Part shown: positions 16,962 to 26,127 of the stretch, in pieces | Position numbering within the stretch: the stretch's first letter is position 1 | Layout: each line of letters begins with the position of its first letter | Assembly (NCBI GenBank): GCA_900315155.1 | Contig: OMYB01000002.1 | Coordinates: 62,001 to 126,000 of the forward strand | Direction: 5' to 3' | DNA length: 64,000 nt | From: an uncultured Selenomonadales bacterium | GTDB lineage: Bacteria; Bacillota; Negativicutes; Selenomonadales; Selenomonadaceae | Made by a program: the position numbers and the translations under genes | Notes under the pieces: model-generated | What the model was told of the DNA's origin: nothing | Databases searched by the model: none | Seen by the model: the letters and a program-made list of their open reading frames with translations, nothing else

Positions 16962-17189
16962 TTACTTCTCTGCGGGCTTATCCGTCTTTTCCGCGATTTC
17001 TTTCGGCTGCTCCGTCACATTGATCATGTTGTCTTTCTTCGTGTCCTTCGCGTCATCCTTGTTCGCGCTCTTGAACTCACGGATGCTCTGGCCAAGTGCC
17101 TTGCCCACGCCCGGCAGTTTGCCCGGTCCGAAGATAACGAGACCGATGACGAGAATGAGTACGAGTTCCGGTACACCTAAACCAAACAT
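16962..17189 (-). CDS. tatA: TatA-type twin-arginine translocase subunit
   Basis: 75 residues with one N-terminal membrane helix (VPELVLILVIGLVIFGPGKLP), the conserved hinge FGPGKLP, an amphipathic helix (GVGKALGQSIREFKSA) and a charged tail. TatA oligomers form the passage for folded proteins. The ribosome-binding site AGGAGG precedes the ATG. It sits 8 bases upstream of tatC and 44 bases downstream of the other TatA/B gene. Confidence 0.93.
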   Translation of the reverse strand: MFGLGVPELVLILVIGLVIFGPGKLPGVGKALGQSIREFKSANKDDAKDTKKDNMINVTEQPKEIAEKTDKPAEK

Positions 17190-17233
17190 GCTGATTCCTC
17201 CTAAATGCTACAAACCACACATACTTTATCCAA

Positions 17234-17542
17234 TTATGCTGTCTTATCCTTCGGCGCCTCCGCCTTCGGAGCTTCCTCCTTCGGGACAGGTTCTGCCTTC
17301 TCTTCCGGTTTCGGCTCAGGGTCCAGCGTCTTCTCGACCGTTTTCTGTACCGTCTTCTTGACCTGCGTCTTCACGACCTGATCCGGCTCATTGATAGCCT
17401 GCTGCAGGGCGCTCGTCGCGCGGCGGAACTCCCGGACGCCCTTGCCGAGCGTCCGGGCCATCTCTGGCAGCTTACTGGGACCGAATACGATAAGCCCGAC
17501 GATCAGGATGAGGACGAGCTCTGGAAAACCAATGCCGAACAT
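17234..17542 (-). CDS. tatB: TatA/TatB-type subunit
   Basis: 102 residues with the same architecture as its neighbour: a membrane helix (FPELVLILIVGLIVFGPSKLP), an amphipathic helix (EMARTLGKGVREFRRAT) and a long tail rich in Lys, Glu and Pro (PEPKPEEKAEPVPKEEAPK). The longer C-terminus and the PEMARTLGKG helix favour a TatB role next to TatA and TatC, but TatA and TatB cannot be separated firmly from sequence. GGAGGAAAGGTT precedes the ATG. Two different TatA-like genes plus tatC suggest a complete three-part Tat system. Confidence 0.85.
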   Translation of the reverse strand: MFGIGFPELVLILIVGLIVFGPSKLPEMARTLGKGVREFRRATSALQQAINEPDQVVKTQVKKTVQKTVEKTLDPEPKPEEKAEPVPKEEAPKAEAPKDKTA

Positions 17543-17609
17543 AACCTTTCCTCCATAAACAGCATAAATCCTAGTATTAGAAATTCATATACAAAATAAA
17601 TCCAGTCGA

Positions 17610-18590
17610 TCAAAAATCACGATCCCCGATGAAATCCACGACCATGAGGAATGCCTCGCGGATATCCGGTGGCAGATTCTCTGGCAGAGCCGCACGGGCC
17701 TTGTCGAGGAACGCATCGGCTTTATCCTTGGCAAAGTCAACGCCATCCGTCGCACGGACAATCACAAGAGCGCGCTCCGCCATCTCGTCCGTCATCTCCG
17801 GGTCCGTCACGATGCGCTGGAGCTCCGCCGCATCCGTGCTTACCTCCATGGCGTGGATGACCGGCAGCGTGAGGATACCCTGGCGGATGTCATTGCCCGT
17901 CGGCTTGCCCGTCGTGGCCTCCGTCTCAACGATATCGAGGCAGTCATCCGTGATCTGGAATGCCATGCCGATATCGTGGCCATACTCTGCCATGCGGCGG
18001 ACGTCGCCCGGCTCCATGTCGCTGATCCACGCGCCGAACTCGCAGCAGGTCTCGAGGAAATCCGCCGTCTTCTTCTGGATGCGGCTGTAATAATCCTCGA
18101 CGTCGCGCACGGCCTGATAGATATTGCGGTCTTGGATAATCTCACCGATGCTCAGGTTGCTCACGAGCTCCGCGAGCTTCTTCGTCACGAATGCATCGTA
18201 ATTCCCATCCGCGATGAGCGAAAACGCACGCGCGAAGACATAATCGCCGGCCAGGATTGCCACCTGGTTGCCCCAGCGTGCATTTGCCGTAGCCGTACCG
18301 CGGCGCGTATCCGACTCATCGATGACATCATCGTGGACGAGCGAGGCGGTATGGATGAGTTCCATCGCCTCCGCCATCGGCATCGTCCTTTCAAGGTCGA
18401 ACTTTGGGCCGCCATGTGCTGCGAGCAGGCACAAGGCCGGACGGATCCGCTTTCCGCCAGATGTGATGAGATCCAGGATCGTCTGCGTGACGCCCTCGAC
18501 CGGGGATGCCACATCTTCTTTCAGACGGTCTTCCAGTTTTTCCAAATCACTCTGGATCACATCGAACATGGGGTTTGCCACATCAATCAC
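17610..18590 (-). CDS. Polyprenyl diphosphate synthase
   Basis: A 326-residue trans-prenyltransferase. Both aspartate-rich motifs are present: HDDVIDESDTRRG near residue 93 and TDDCLDIVE near residue 213, with GGKRIRPALCLLA near residue 45. The enzyme lengthens farnesyl or geranylgeranyl diphosphate into a long isoprenoid tail. Placed with ubiA and ubiD it most likely makes the quinone side chain (heptaprenyl or octaprenyl; the length cannot be read from sequence). The GTG start at 18590 has AGGGA upstream. It is the first gene of the leftward tat-ubi series and has a promoter in the gap to its right. Confidence 0.9.
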   Translation of the reverse strand: MIDVANPMFDVIQSDLEKLEDRLKEDVASPVEGVTQTILDLITSGGKRIRPALCLLAAHGGPKFDLERTMPMAEAMELIHTASLVHDDVIDESDTRRGTATANARWGNQVAILAGDYVFARAFSLIADGNYDAFVTKKLAELVSNLSIGEIIQDRNIYQAVRDVEDYYSRIQKKTADFLETCCEFGAWISDMEPGDVRRMAEYGHDIGMAFQITDDCLDIVETEATTGKPTGNDIRQGILTLPVIHAMEVSTDAAELQRIVTDPEMTDEMAERALVIVRATDGVDFAKDKADAFLDKARAALPENLPPDIREAFLMVVDFIGDRDF

Positions 18591-18672
18591 CTACAAAATC
18601 CCTATTTCCCCTGCCCTATCCGATACAGGAGAAATTTATCTCATTTATCATGAATAAATACTACATTTCTTT

Positions 18673-18701
18673 AGTCTATCATATTGTTCCACTTTTGTCA
18701 T
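18673..18701 (-). promoter_or_regulatory. Promoter of the polyprenyl synthase-tat-ubi series
   Basis: On the minus strand ATGACA (18696-18701) and TAGACT (18673-18678) are spaced by 17 bases. It lies about 85 bases upstream of the GTG start. Confidence 0.6.
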
Positions 18702-18737
18702 GGATAATTTTGCCGGCACCATAAACCTCCATAACCT

Positions 18738-19136
18738 TCAATGATGCCAACGATAACGGCCATGCCGCCGGGCAGCCGGTGGACCGATGATGACGGAGAG
18801 TGCCATGGCCGAGAGCGTATTCTCCGGCGTCAGATGGAGGGGCGCCTGCGGTTTCTGCGGCGCCGTGGGCAATTTCGTCTGCCGCTGGTATTCGGCCTGC
18901 TCCTCGGCGCGGATTTCGACCTCCTCAGCCTGGCGCTCCGCCTCATAGGCAGCTTCCTTCGCACGGTCGGCCATTTTCTCCCGGTACGCCTCAAGCTGCT
19001 CCTGCAGCGCCGTTCCCGGCTCTGCGTAGATATTCTCGCGTTTCCGCACCGGACGCGGCCGCTTTTTGCCGTTCACACGGGCAAAGAGCCAGAGGAGAAA
19101 AGATAGGAACAGGAATAGGAAAAGATCCGGATCCAT
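18738..19136 (-). CDS. Small membrane-anchored coiled-coil protein, unknown
   Basis: 132 residues that I do not assign to a named family. It has one N-terminal membrane helix (DPDLFLFLFLSFLLWLFARV), a long charged helix likely to form a coiled coil (ALQEQLEAYREKMADRAKEA through VEIRAEEQAEYQRQ), a Pro-rich segment, and a C-terminal helix with SAMALSVIIGPPAARR. The likely start is ATG at 19136 with GGGGGGAG upstream, rather than a GTG two codons earlier. It lies 14 bases after floA and probably belongs to the nfeD-floA transcript, which suggests a membrane-linked role. Confidence 0.65.
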   Translation of the reverse strand: MDPDLFLFLFLSFLLWLFARVNGKKRPRPVRKRENIYAEPGTALQEQLEAYREKMADRAKEAAYEAERQAEEVEIRAEEQAEYQRQTKLPTAPQKPQAPLHLTPENTLSAMALSVIIGPPAARRHGRYRWHH

Positions 19137-19149
19137 GCTCACTCCCCCC

Positions 19150-20157
19150 TTATTTCACCGGCTTCGGCGTTCCCGGTGCCTGAATCTTGCCGTCGCCGCC
19201 CGCCTGGCTGATGGCCTGGCGCATATCCGTATCGGCTTGGACGTTGTTGAGGTTGTAGTAATCCATGACGCCGAGGTTGCCGCTGCGGAGTGCCTCCGCC
19301 ATCGCGTGCGGGACTTCGGACTGGGCCTCGACGACCTTGGCCTCCATCTCCTGCGTGTAGGCCTTCATCTCCTGCTCCTTCGCGACGGCCATGGCGCGGC
19401 GCTCCTCTGCCTTTGCCTGCGCGATGCGCTTATCGGCCTCGGCCTGGTCCGTCTGCAGCTGCGCACCGATGTTGCGGCCGACATCAACGTCCGCGATATC
19501 GATGGAGAGGATCTCGAAAGCCGTGCCGGCATCGAGTCCTTTGTCGAGAACCGTCTTCGAGATGTCATCCGGGTTGGCGAGCACGTCGTTGTGGCTCTCG
19601 GAGGAGCCGACCGTCGTGACGATACCCTCGCCGACACGGGCGATGATCGTCGGCTCACCGGCACCGCCGACGAGGCGGTCGATGTTGGCACGCACCGTGA
19701 CGCGCGCCTTGATCTTCAGCTCGATACCGTTTTTGGCGACGGCCGAGACGATCGGCGTCTCGATGACTTTCGGGTTGACGCTCATCTGCACGGCCTCGAG
19801 CACGTCGCGGCCGGCGAGGTCGATGGCCGCCGAGCGCTCAAAGGACAGGGGAATCTGCGCGCGATGCGCCGCGATAAGGGCGTCCACGACCTTATCCACG
19901 TTACCGCCGGCCAGGTAGTGAGCCTCGAGCTGATTGACCTGCACATCGAGGCCTGCCTTGTTCGACTTGATGAGCGGCAGGATGATCTTTGCCGGCGGGA
20001 CGCGGCGCATGCGCATGCCGATGAGCGTCACGATGCTCACATGCACATCCGCGGCGAGGGCCGAAATCCAAAGGCCGAGCGGCACGAAGTGCAGGAACAG
20101 CATGATGAAAGCGACGACGAGGACGAGAAAGAAACCGGAACCGAGTAAAGAACCCAT
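19150..20157 (-). CDS. floA: Flotillin-like protein FloA
   Basis: A 335-residue membrane-associated scaffold protein. The N-terminal hydrophobic hairpin ([29 protein letters not shown], read in parts) is followed by an SPFH/PHB domain with [16 protein letters not shown] and the repeated Glu-Ala rich flotillin region ([19 protein letters not shown]). FloA organises ordered membrane patches and affects protein secretion and signalling. The length fits bacterial FloA/YqfA. The start at 20157 has AGGAGG upstream. It follows a short nfeD gene by 13 bases, the typical nfeD-floA pair. Confidence 0.93.
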   Translation of the reverse strand: MGSLLGSGFFLVLVVAFIMLFLHFVPLGLWISALAADVHVSIVTLIGMRMRRVPPAKIILPLIKSNKAGLDVQVNQLEAHYLAGGNVDKVVDALIAAHRAQIPLSFERSAAIDLAGRDVLEAVQMSVNPKVIETPIVSAVAKNGIELKIKARVTVRANIDRLVGGAGEPTIIARVGEGIVTTVGSSESHNDVLANPDDISKTVLDKGLDAGTAFEILSIDIADVDVGRNIGAQLQTDQAEADKRIAQAKAEERRAMAVAKEQEMKAYTQEMEAKVVEAQSEVPHAMAEALRSGNLGVMDYYNLNNVQADTDMRQAISQAGGDGKIQAPGTPKPVK

Positions 20158-20170
20158 AGTACGAAACCTC

Positions 20171-20800
20171 CTAAATTTTACGAACGACAACGCGGGCGCC
20201 GTTCGTCGAGATGACTTTGACGCGCTCACCCTTTTTGATGAAAGTGCCTTCGGAAACGACATCGACGGGTGCGCCGTCTATGAGGACGGAGCCTGCCGGG
20301 CGCAGCTCTGTGAGAACCGTCCCCTCTTTGCCTACCAGGTCTGCTTTCGTCTCCGCACTCACGAAGCCCCGTTTCGAGGTCGAACGGTCATGGAGCACCA
20401 CCTTGTTCCAAAGCCGGCTCGATGGCAGTTTCTGGACGATGAGCGCAAAGACGATCACGGCGAGCACGAGGGACGCCCCGAGAATCACCAGGGCATGGCT
20501 GTCACCGCCGAGTGCCATGACGACGCCGTATAGCATCGCTGCGACGCCGACGCCTGCAAGGAGCCCGACGGTCGGCATGAGCATCTCGACGATGAGGCAG
20601 AGAATACCCACGAGGAAAATCGCAATCTGATAGAGATCGACAAGCCCCTGCACGTACTGACTGCCCCAGAATACACCGGCCGCGATAATGCCCATCATGA
20701 TGCCGCCGCCCATGCCTCCGGTCTTGATCTCGACGAGGATGGCAAGGAACATGATGGCGAGCAGCAGCACCTGGATAGCCGGCATCGTCACTTCTCCCAT
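20171..20800 (-). CDS. nfeD: NfeD-family membrane protein (short form)
   Basis: 209 residues with four to five N-terminal membrane helices ([49 protein letters not shown] and more) and a C-terminal soluble OB-fold ([22 protein letters not shown], ending [10 protein letters not shown]). This is the short NfeD form without the N-terminal ClpP-like serine protease. NfeD acts with FloA, the next gene. The ATG at 20800 is preceded by AAAGGAGGG. The product acts in the cytoplasmic membrane. Confidence 0.9.
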   Translation of the reverse strand: MGEVTMPAIQVLLLAIMFLAILVEIKTGGMGGGIMMGIIAAGVFWGSQYVQGLVDLYQIAIFLVGILCLIVEMLMPTVGLLAGVGVAAMLYGVVMALGGDSHALVILGASLVLAVIVFALIVQKLPSSRLWNKVVLHDRSTSKRGFVSAETKADLVGKEGTVLTELRPAGSVLIDGAPVDVVSEGTFIKKGERVKVISTNGARVVVRKI

Positions 20801-20892
20801 AGCTCACCCTCCTTTCTTTTTTTGTTATTCTTTATAATATTCCCCATCCTGTAACGGAATCCCTGCCATAAAAGATAAAGATTCCATGAGAC

Positions 20893-20922
20893 AAAAAAGG
20901 AGGCCGCCTTTCCGGCAGCCTC
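20893..20922 (-). terminator. Terminator after the chemoreceptor gene
   Basis: On the minus strand GAGGCTGCC pairs with GGCGGCCTC around a 5-base loop and is followed by six T. Confidence 0.88.
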
Positions 20923-20940
20923 TTCTTTATCGACCATTCC

Positions 20941-22665
20941 TTAAAGCTTGAATACCTGCAGGGCATCCTGCATGCGCTGTGCCTGTGTTGCAAGGGCACT
21001 GCTCGCCTCGGCGATATCCTTGGCCGAGGTCCGGCGTTCCTCTGTGGAGGCTGCGATGCTCTCCATGTCGGTCGAGATGTGCTGGCTGATGCTGTCCAGC
21101 TGCTCGATCTCGCCCTGTACTTCGCCCGAGTCGTTCGATACGCCCGCGATGGACGCCGCGATTTCCTGCATCTGCGCGGAGGTCTGGTCGACGAGCTCCG
21201 TGATTTCGCGGAAGTTATCCTTCAGGCCCTCGACCGCCTTGGCGCCATTCGCCACCTGCGTGCGCCCTGCCTGCATGGACTGGACGGCATCCGCCGTATC
21301 GGCCTGGATGCTCTCGATGAGGCTCGCGATGCGCCCTGCCGACTGCTGCGAGGCCTCGGCAAGTTTGCGCACCTCATCGGCGACGACAGCGAAGCCGCGG
21401 CCCGCCTCACCGGCGCGCGCAGCCTCGATCGCCGCGTTGAGGGCGAGCAGGTTTGTCTGGTCTGAGATTTCCGTAATCGTATCGACAATCTGCCCGATCT
21501 CCTGTGAACGCTCACCGAGCTTGCTCACGATATCGGCGGACTGGCGCACGGTCGCTGCCACATTCTCCATCTGCTGCACCGCGCCATCGACAGCCTGATT
21601 GCCCCCGTCGGCGCGCTCGGATGCCCGGCGGGAATTCTGCGCGACCTGGTCGGCATTGCTTTGGATATGGAGGATACTGCCCGCTACTTGATTCATCGCC
21701 TCGGTGCTCCTGGCGACCGCATCGCGCTGCTGGGCGACGGACTCCGCCGTCTGCTCCACAGCCGATGCCACCTGCTCCGCATCATGTGAGGCCTGCTCCG
21801 ACGTTGCCGTGAGTTCCTCCGATGCCGCTGCGAGCTGATTGGAGCCGTCGTGGAACGTCCCCATGAGCTTGTGCAGGTTATCCTTGACGCCGTAGAGGGC
21901 ACGCCACATATCACCGAACTCGTCCTCACGGAAATCCTCAAGCCGTCCACGGTTGCGAAGATCGCCGTCACGGAGAGCATTGCAGCTGTCGACCATTTTG
22001 CTGAGTTCCGCCTTGATGTCCCTCGTGATATAGAGAGCCGCCAGGAAAAGCAGAGCAAAAGCAATAAGGGAGATGACCGCCATCGCGCCTTTCGATGCCG
22101 CTGCTGCCGATGCGTTGTGCTCATTCGTCGCCGCAGCGGCCTGCTCCGCATGCTCCTTCAGATCGGCAAGGGAGGTTTTCAGCGCATTGAGTTTCTTGAT
22201 GCCCTGATCGCCATAAAGCTTGCTTGCTTCTTCGATCTGCCCTTTTGTCGTGAGATCGACAACCTGCAGGGCAACGACGTGATACGCCTGCCAGTCGCTC
22301 TCCGCTTTAGCGGCCATCTCCGCGACGCCCGGCTCACCGCCCATGAGCGATTGATAGGCTTCGAAGGCCTGCTCGTATTCCGGCGCATACTTGCCCTCGA
22401 TATCATTATGCATCTTCTGATGGCGCGAAGGATCCGCGGTCGCAATCGCCTCGAGCATAGCAGACTGCATCTTCCGCATATTCAATTCATCATCGGCCAG
22501 GTACTGCCGGGCAGGCAGATAGACCTGCACGACTTTGCTCACATTATCCTGCGCGCCCTGCAGCGAACGGAATCCCGTCAGGGAAACCGCAGCCAGACCG
22601 ACGGCCGCAACGATAGCGATGGCGAGGATCTTATAGATCACGCGCACATTGCTTAACCACTTCAT
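20941..22665 (-). CDS. Methyl-accepting chemotaxis protein
   Basis: A 574-residue transmembrane receptor. A first membrane helix lies at about residues 8-28 ([19 protein letters not shown]), followed by a four-helix-bundle sensor of about 160 residues, a second helix near 195-217 ([19 protein letters not shown]), a HAMP linker, and the cytoplasmic coiled coil with the conserved hairpin tip [20 protein letters not shown]. The tip binds CheA and CheW. The ligand cannot be inferred. The ATG at 22665 has GGAGGGAAAAGG upstream. The gene stands alone with its own terminator. Its presence implies a chemotaxis system elsewhere in the genome. Confidence 0.95.
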   Translation of the reverse strand: MKWLSNVRVIYKILAIAIVAAVGLAAVSLTGFRSLQGAQDNVSKVVQVYLPARQYLADDELNMRKMQSAMLEAIATADPSRHQKMHNDIEGKYAPEYEQAFEAYQSLMGGEPGVAEMAAKAESDWQAYHVVALQVVDLTTKGQIEEASKLYGDQGIKKLNALKTSLADLKEHAEQAAAATNEHNASAAAASKGAMAVISLIAFALLFLAALYITRDIKAELSKMVDSCNALRDGDLRNRGRLEDFREDEFGDMWRALYGVKDNLHKLMGTFHDGSNQLAAASEELTATSEQASHDAEQVASAVEQTAESVAQQRDAVARSTEAMNQVAGSILHIQSNADQVAQNSRRASERADGGNQAVDGAVQQMENVAATVRQSADIVSKLGERSQEIGQIVDTITEISDQTNLLALNAAIEAARAGEAGRGFAVVADEVRKLAEASQQSAGRIASLIESIQADTADAVQSMQAGRTQVANGAKAVEGLKDNFREITELVDQTSAQMQEIAASIAGVSNDSGEVQGEIEQLDSISQHISTDMESIAASTEERRTSAKDIAEASSALATQAQRMQDALQVFKL

Positions 22666-22805
22666 TCCTTTTCCCTCCAAAGATCAGTGTTTCTTTTCTT
22701 CTTTATTATAGGATATTTACCTTGATTTTCCTATACTTTAGACGTGCTCATGACCACGCTTCTAAAATAACCTACGAAAGGACTAAAGATAATGATGCCT
22801 GCACA

Positions 22806-22831
22806 CAAAAAAAGAGCCCCTTCCGGGGCCC
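22806..22831 (-). terminator. Terminator after yqeY
   Basis: On the minus strand GGGCCCC pairs with GGGGCTC around GGAA and is followed by eight T. It ends the leftward conserved translation/heat-shock block. Confidence 0.85.
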
Positions 22832-22850
22832 CTGTGACAGGCGCTTCCCA

Positions 22851-23297
22851 TCAGTGCAGCATGCTGCGCACGATCGTGTTGACGAGTTTGCCGTCCGCAC
22901 GGCCTTTGACCTTCGGCATGACAAGGCCCATGACCTTGCCCATGTCCTTCGGCGTCTGCGCGCCCGTCTTCTCGACGGCTTCCTTGACGATGGCCTTTAC
23001 CTCGTCCTCGGAAAGCTGTGCCGGCATGTATGTCATGAGCACATCGATCTCGGCCTGTGTCTGGGCAACGAGGTCTTCACGGCCGCCTTTCTTGAACTCA
23101 TCGACGGAGTCGCGGCGCATCTTGATCTCTTTGCTGAGAACGCCGACGACCGCGTCATCATCGAGTTCCGCGTGGCCGCCGTCGATCTCGGCCTGGCGGA
23201 TGGCGCCGCGAGCCGAGCGGATGACGGCGAGGCGTTCTTTCTCATGCGCTTTCATGGCTTCTTTCATATCCGCCGTAAGCTGTTCTTTGATGGACAT
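22851..23297 (-). CDS. yqeY: YqeY/GatB-like domain protein
   Basis: 148 residues of the YqeY family. This helical protein resembles the tail domain of GatB, the tRNA amidotransferase subunit. Visible family segments are DMKEAMKAHEKERLAVIRSA at the N-terminus and MPAQLSEDEVKAIVKEAVE followed by GKVMGLVMPKVKGRADGK. A role in tRNA metabolism is assumed but not proven. It lies just after rpsU, the usual partner in Firmicutes. The ATG at 23297 is preceded by AGGAGGG. It is the last gene of the block that starts at lepA. Confidence 0.93.
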   Translation of the reverse strand: MSIKEQLTADMKEAMKAHEKERLAVIRSARGAIRQAEIDGGHAELDDDAVVGVLSKEIKMRRDSVDEFKKGGREDLVAQTQAEIDVLMTYMPAQLSEDEVKAIVKEAVEKTGAQTPKDMGKVMGLVMPKVKGRADGKLVNTIVRSMLH

Positions 23298-23314
23298 AAT
23301 TTTCCCTCCTATTG

Positions 23315-23360
23315 AAAAAATAAAAAGAGCACCCGCGAATCTTACGACTCGCAGGCGCCC
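23315..23360 (-). terminator. Terminator (partial attenuator) between rpsU and yqeY
   Basis: On the minus strand a 12-base stem (GGGCGCCTGCGA with TCGCGGGTGCTC, including G-U pairs) is followed by a T-rich run. It may reduce read-through from rpsU into yqeY. Confidence 0.8.
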
Positions 23361-23368
23361 TGCTTGAA

Positions 23369-23551
23369 TCAGCCTCTGTACTTGCGTTTACGAGCTGCCT
23401 CAGACTTCTTCTTGCGGCGAACGCTCGGTTTCTCGTAGTGCTCGCGTTTTCTTACCTCTGCGAGCGTACCAGCTTTCTGGGACATACGCTTGAAGCGGCG
23501 GAGAGCACTGTCGATCGATTCGTTTTTACCAACTTTGATTTCGTTTGCCAT
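23369..23551 (-). CDS. rpsU: 30S ribosomal protein S21
   Basis: 60 residues with the family pattern: [18 protein letters not shown] at residues 6-23, then [17 protein letters not shown] and a very basic tail [17 protein letters not shown]21 binds near the 3' end of 16S rRNA and aids initiation. A strong ribosome-binding site (GGGGGGGAAATC) precedes the ATG. The gene has its own consensus promoter right after hinT. Confidence 0.98.
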   Translation of the reverse strand: MANEIKVGKNESIDSALRRFKRMSQKAGTLAEVRKREHYEKPSVRRKKKSEAARKRKYRG

Positions 23552-23611
23552 CTATGATTTCCCCCCCTCCACTATTTTGGGAGTATTTGTGTTTCATAAC
23601 TACACCACACC

Positions 23612-23640
23612 ATTATAGCGCAGGGGTCCAGCCATGTCAA
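23612..23640 (-). promoter_or_regulatory. Consensus promoter of rpsU
   Basis: On the minus strand TTGACA (23635-23640) and TATAAT (23612-23617) are spaced by exactly 17 bases. This is a full-consensus sigma-70 promoter, starting 15 bases after the hinT stop codon. Confidence 0.92.
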
Positions 23641-23655
23641 CACAAAAATCCTTCA

Positions 23656-24003
23656 TCAGCCTGGGGGCCACTGCATAGAGCGTCCACCAAGGAGGTGGAA
23701 ATGCAGATGCTTGACGCTCTGGCCTCCCTCTTCGCCCGTATTGGCGACAACGCGGAAGCCCTTCTCCGCGACGCCGAGGTCGCGGGCGAGCTTCGGGAGG
23801 ACCTCCGTGAAGACGTGGGCGACGAGCTCCGCGTCCTCTGCGGTCAGTGCGAGGATACTCTCGATATGTTTCTTCGGAATCACGAGGACATGTACCGGAG
23901 CCTGCGGCTCGAGATCCTTGAACGCCACAACCTGCTCGTCCTCATAGACGATGCTCGACGGGATCTCCTTGTTTGCGATTTTGCAGAAGATACAATCTGC
24001 CAT
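23656..24003 (-). CDS. hinT: HIT-family nucleotide-binding hydrolase (HinT-like)
   Basis: 115 residues. The histidine triad is visible as KHLHFHLLGGR near the C-terminus, and the zinc-type N-terminus as CIFCKIANKEIPSSIVYED. HinT proteins cleave AMP linked to amines, such as lysyl-AMP. The ATG at 24003 has GGAGG nine bases upstream; an upstream GTG three codons earlier is less well placed. It lies between mtaB and rpsU as in other Firmicutes. Confidence 0.95.
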   Translation of the reverse strand: MADCIFCKIANKEIPSSIVYEDEQVVAFKDLEPQAPVHVLVIPKKHIESILALTAEDAELVAHVFTEVLPKLARDLGVAEKGFRVVANTGEEGGQSVKHLHFHLLGGRSMQWPPG

Positions 24004-24068
24004 AGGAAACACCTCCTTTTCCGTTCTATTCGGGGCATTTTCCGTCCCGACCTTTATACTATTCTAGG

Positions 24069-25367
24069 TCAGCCGCGAAAAACCTTCCCCCAGATGCCAT
24101 CTTTATAAAGTTTTTCCATTTTTACGGGATAAATTTCGCCGCCCGTGACCGGGTCATCCGTATAAACACGGATGTAGTTCACCGTCGTACCATCCGTGAT
24201 GCCATCCGTCGTTGTCTCCATGAGCACGTCCATGGTCCTGCCCAGGAACTGGCTTTCAAACGCCTCACTCTTGCGCTTCGCGAGTGCCTGCATCCGGTGC
24301 ACGCGGTCCTTCTTTACGGGAGCCGGCACCTGATCCTTGCGAACCGCTGCCGGCGTGCCCTTTCGCGGGGAGTACGGGAACACGTGCATGCGAGAGAAAT
24401 TCATCTTCGCCACGAAATCCAGGCTCTGCTGGAACAGTTCCTCCGTCTCACCCGGGAATCCCACGATGATATCCGTCGATACCGCGATGCCCGGCACCTC
24501 GCGCTCGACGTTTTCGATGAGGCGCGCGAACTCCGCTGTATCGTAATGGCGGTTCATATCGTGGAGCACGGCATCCGAGCCCGCCTGCAGAGGCAGGTGC
24601 AGATGCGGGCAGAACCGCTTATCGCTGCGGATGAGCGCAAAGAGCTCCGGCGACAGCTCCAGCGACTCCAGCGAGCCGAGGCGCAGGCGGCGCAGCCCCG
24701 GCACGGCGAGGACCTCACGGCACGCATCGACGAGATGTACATCCTCCTCGAGGTCGCGGCCATACGCGCCGAGGTGGATGCCCGTGAGCACGATTTCCTT
24801 GAAGCCTGCCGCGACGAGTTTCTCCGCCTCGCGGCGCACGGCCTGCGGATGGCGCGACTTCACGGGACCGCGCGCATACGGGATGATGCAGTACGAGCAG
24901 AAATTCTCGCAGCCATCTTCGATTTTCAGGAATGCACGCGTGCGCTGCGGCATGTCGTAGAGCGGGATATCCTCGAAGTCATGCGCCTGCATGATATCCC
25001 CGACCTCATCGAGGATGCCGTCCTCACGCATGACCTCCTCGACATAGTCGACGATATGCGCGCGCTCCTTCGTTCCGAGTACGACGCGCACGCCCTCTAT
25101 GGCCTTGACCTCATCGGGCGAGACCTGCGCATAGCAGCCGCAGACTGCGATGATGGCATCCGGATTCTCATGCCGGGCGCGGCGCACGATCTGGCGCGAT
25201 TTGCGGTCGCCCATGCTCGTGACCGAGCACGTATTGACGACGTAGACGTCCGCTTTGCCGGTAAACGGCACGATCTCATATCCGCGCTGCTTGAACAATC
25301 CCTCCATCGACTCCGTCTCGAACTGGTTGACCTTGCATCCGAGCGTGGTCAGAGCTACACTTGGCAA
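24069..25367 (-). CDS. mtaB: tRNA t6A37 methylthiotransferase MtaB
   Basis: A 432-residue radical-SAM enzyme of the methylthiotransferase family. It has an N-terminal UPF0004 domain with three cysteines for one cluster (LGCKVNQFE, VVNTCSVTS, AVCGCYAQ), the radical-SAM triad CENFCSYCIIP near residue 150, and a C-terminal TRAM domain (residues about 370-432). It adds a methylthio group to t6A at position 37 of tRNA. The KVNQ start and the gene context distinguish it from MiaB and RimO. The TTG start at 25367 has GGAGGAG upstream. Its 5' end lies one base past the rsmE stop codon. Confidence 0.95.
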   Translation of the reverse strand: MPSVALTTLGCKVNQFETESMEGLFKQRGYEIVPFTGKADVYVVNTCSVTSMGDRKSRQIVRRARHENPDAIIAVCGCYAQVSPDEVKAIEGVRVVLGTKERAHIVDYVEEVMREDGILDEVGDIMQAHDFEDIPLYDMPQRTRAFLKIEDGCENFCSYCIIPYARGPVKSRHPQAVRREAEKLVAAGFKEIVLTGIHLGAYGRDLEEDVHLVDACREVLAVPGLRRLRLGSLESLELSPELFALIRSDKRFCPHLHLPLQAGSDAVLHDMNRHYDTAEFARLIENVEREVPGIAVSTDIIVGFPGETEELFQQSLDFVAKMNFSRMHVFPYSPRKGTPAAVRKDQVPAPVKKDRVHRMQALAKRKSEAFESQFLGRTMDVLMETTTDGITDGTTVNYIRVYTDDPVTGGEIYPVKMEKLYKDGIWGKVFRG

Positions 25368-25368
25368 A

Positions 25369-26127
25369 TTATTCTCCTCCTGTGATTCCGCCTAAATCTC
25401 CGTTCTCATACTGCACGACCGTCAGCGCTGCCACGGCGGCTGTCTCGGCGCGCAAAATGCGCGGGCCGAGCGTGACGCTCGCGCCACCCGCCTGCTCGAT
25501 GGCTTCCGCCTCTTCGAGCGTAAAACCGCCCTCAGGGCCGATGAGGATGACAAAATCCTTTACGCCTTCCTCTGCGGCCTCGCGCAGGGTCTTTTTTATG
25601 CCCTGCTGCGTCTCGTTCTCATAGCAGAACAGCAGTTTTGTATGTCCGGACCGCCCCTGTACATAGGGAATCAGATCCGCAATCGCCGCGACCTCGATGA
25701 GGCTCGTGCGGCCGCACTGCTTCGCTGCCTCATCGGCGATCTTCTGCCAGCGCTGCTGGCGCTGGGCCGCTTTCTTCGCATCATAACGCACGACACAGTT
25801 ACGGCTGCGAAGCGGTGCCACTGCCGTCGCGCCGAGCTCGACGGCCTTCTGCACGACGAGTTCCATCTTGTCCGCCTTGAGCAGGCATGGCGCCAGCGTG
25901 ATGTTGACGGGGGGCTCCGTATCCGCATCGAGGAGCCCGACGAGCTTCATCGTCACGGTCTCTGCCGTAAAATCCGTCATCTCCATGCATGCGGCCTGCC
26001 CCATATCGTCGACGACCGTCACCTGCTGGCCGGGCTTTGCGCGCATGACATGCATGAGATGGTGGGCATCCGGTCCCGTAATCGTAATGGTATCCGCGAG
26101 CTTCCCGCGGTAAAAAAGCCGCCTCAT
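25369..26127 (-). CDS. rsmE: 16S rRNA m3U1498 methyltransferase
   Basis: 252 residues of the RsmE family with an N-terminal PUA-like part (MRRLFYRGKL...DAHHLMHVMRAKPG) and a C-terminal SPOUT knot. The SAM-binding knot is seen as ILIGPEGGFTLEEAEA and LGPRILRAETAAVAAL. It methylates U1498 in the decoding region. The start codon overlaps the prmA stop by four bases (ATGA), so the two are translationally coupled. GGAGG lies before the ATG. Confidence 0.97.
   Translation of the reverse strand: MRRLFYRGKLADTITITGPDAHHLMHVMRAKPGQQVTVVDDMGQAACMEMTDFTAETVTMKLVGLLDADTEPPVNITLAPCLLKADKMELVVQKAVELGATAVAPLRSRNCVVRYDAKKAAQRQQRWQKIADEAAKQCGRTSLIEVAAIADLIPYVQGRSGHTKLLFCYENETQQGIKKTLREAAEEGVKDFVILIGPEGGFTLEEAEAIEQAGGASVTLGPRILRAETAAVAALTVVQYENGDLGGITGGE

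Noticed and set aside
16962..17542. The two TatA-like genes as one frameshifted gene
   Set aside because: Each has its own start, ribosome-binding site, membrane helix and stop, so they are two real paralogues.
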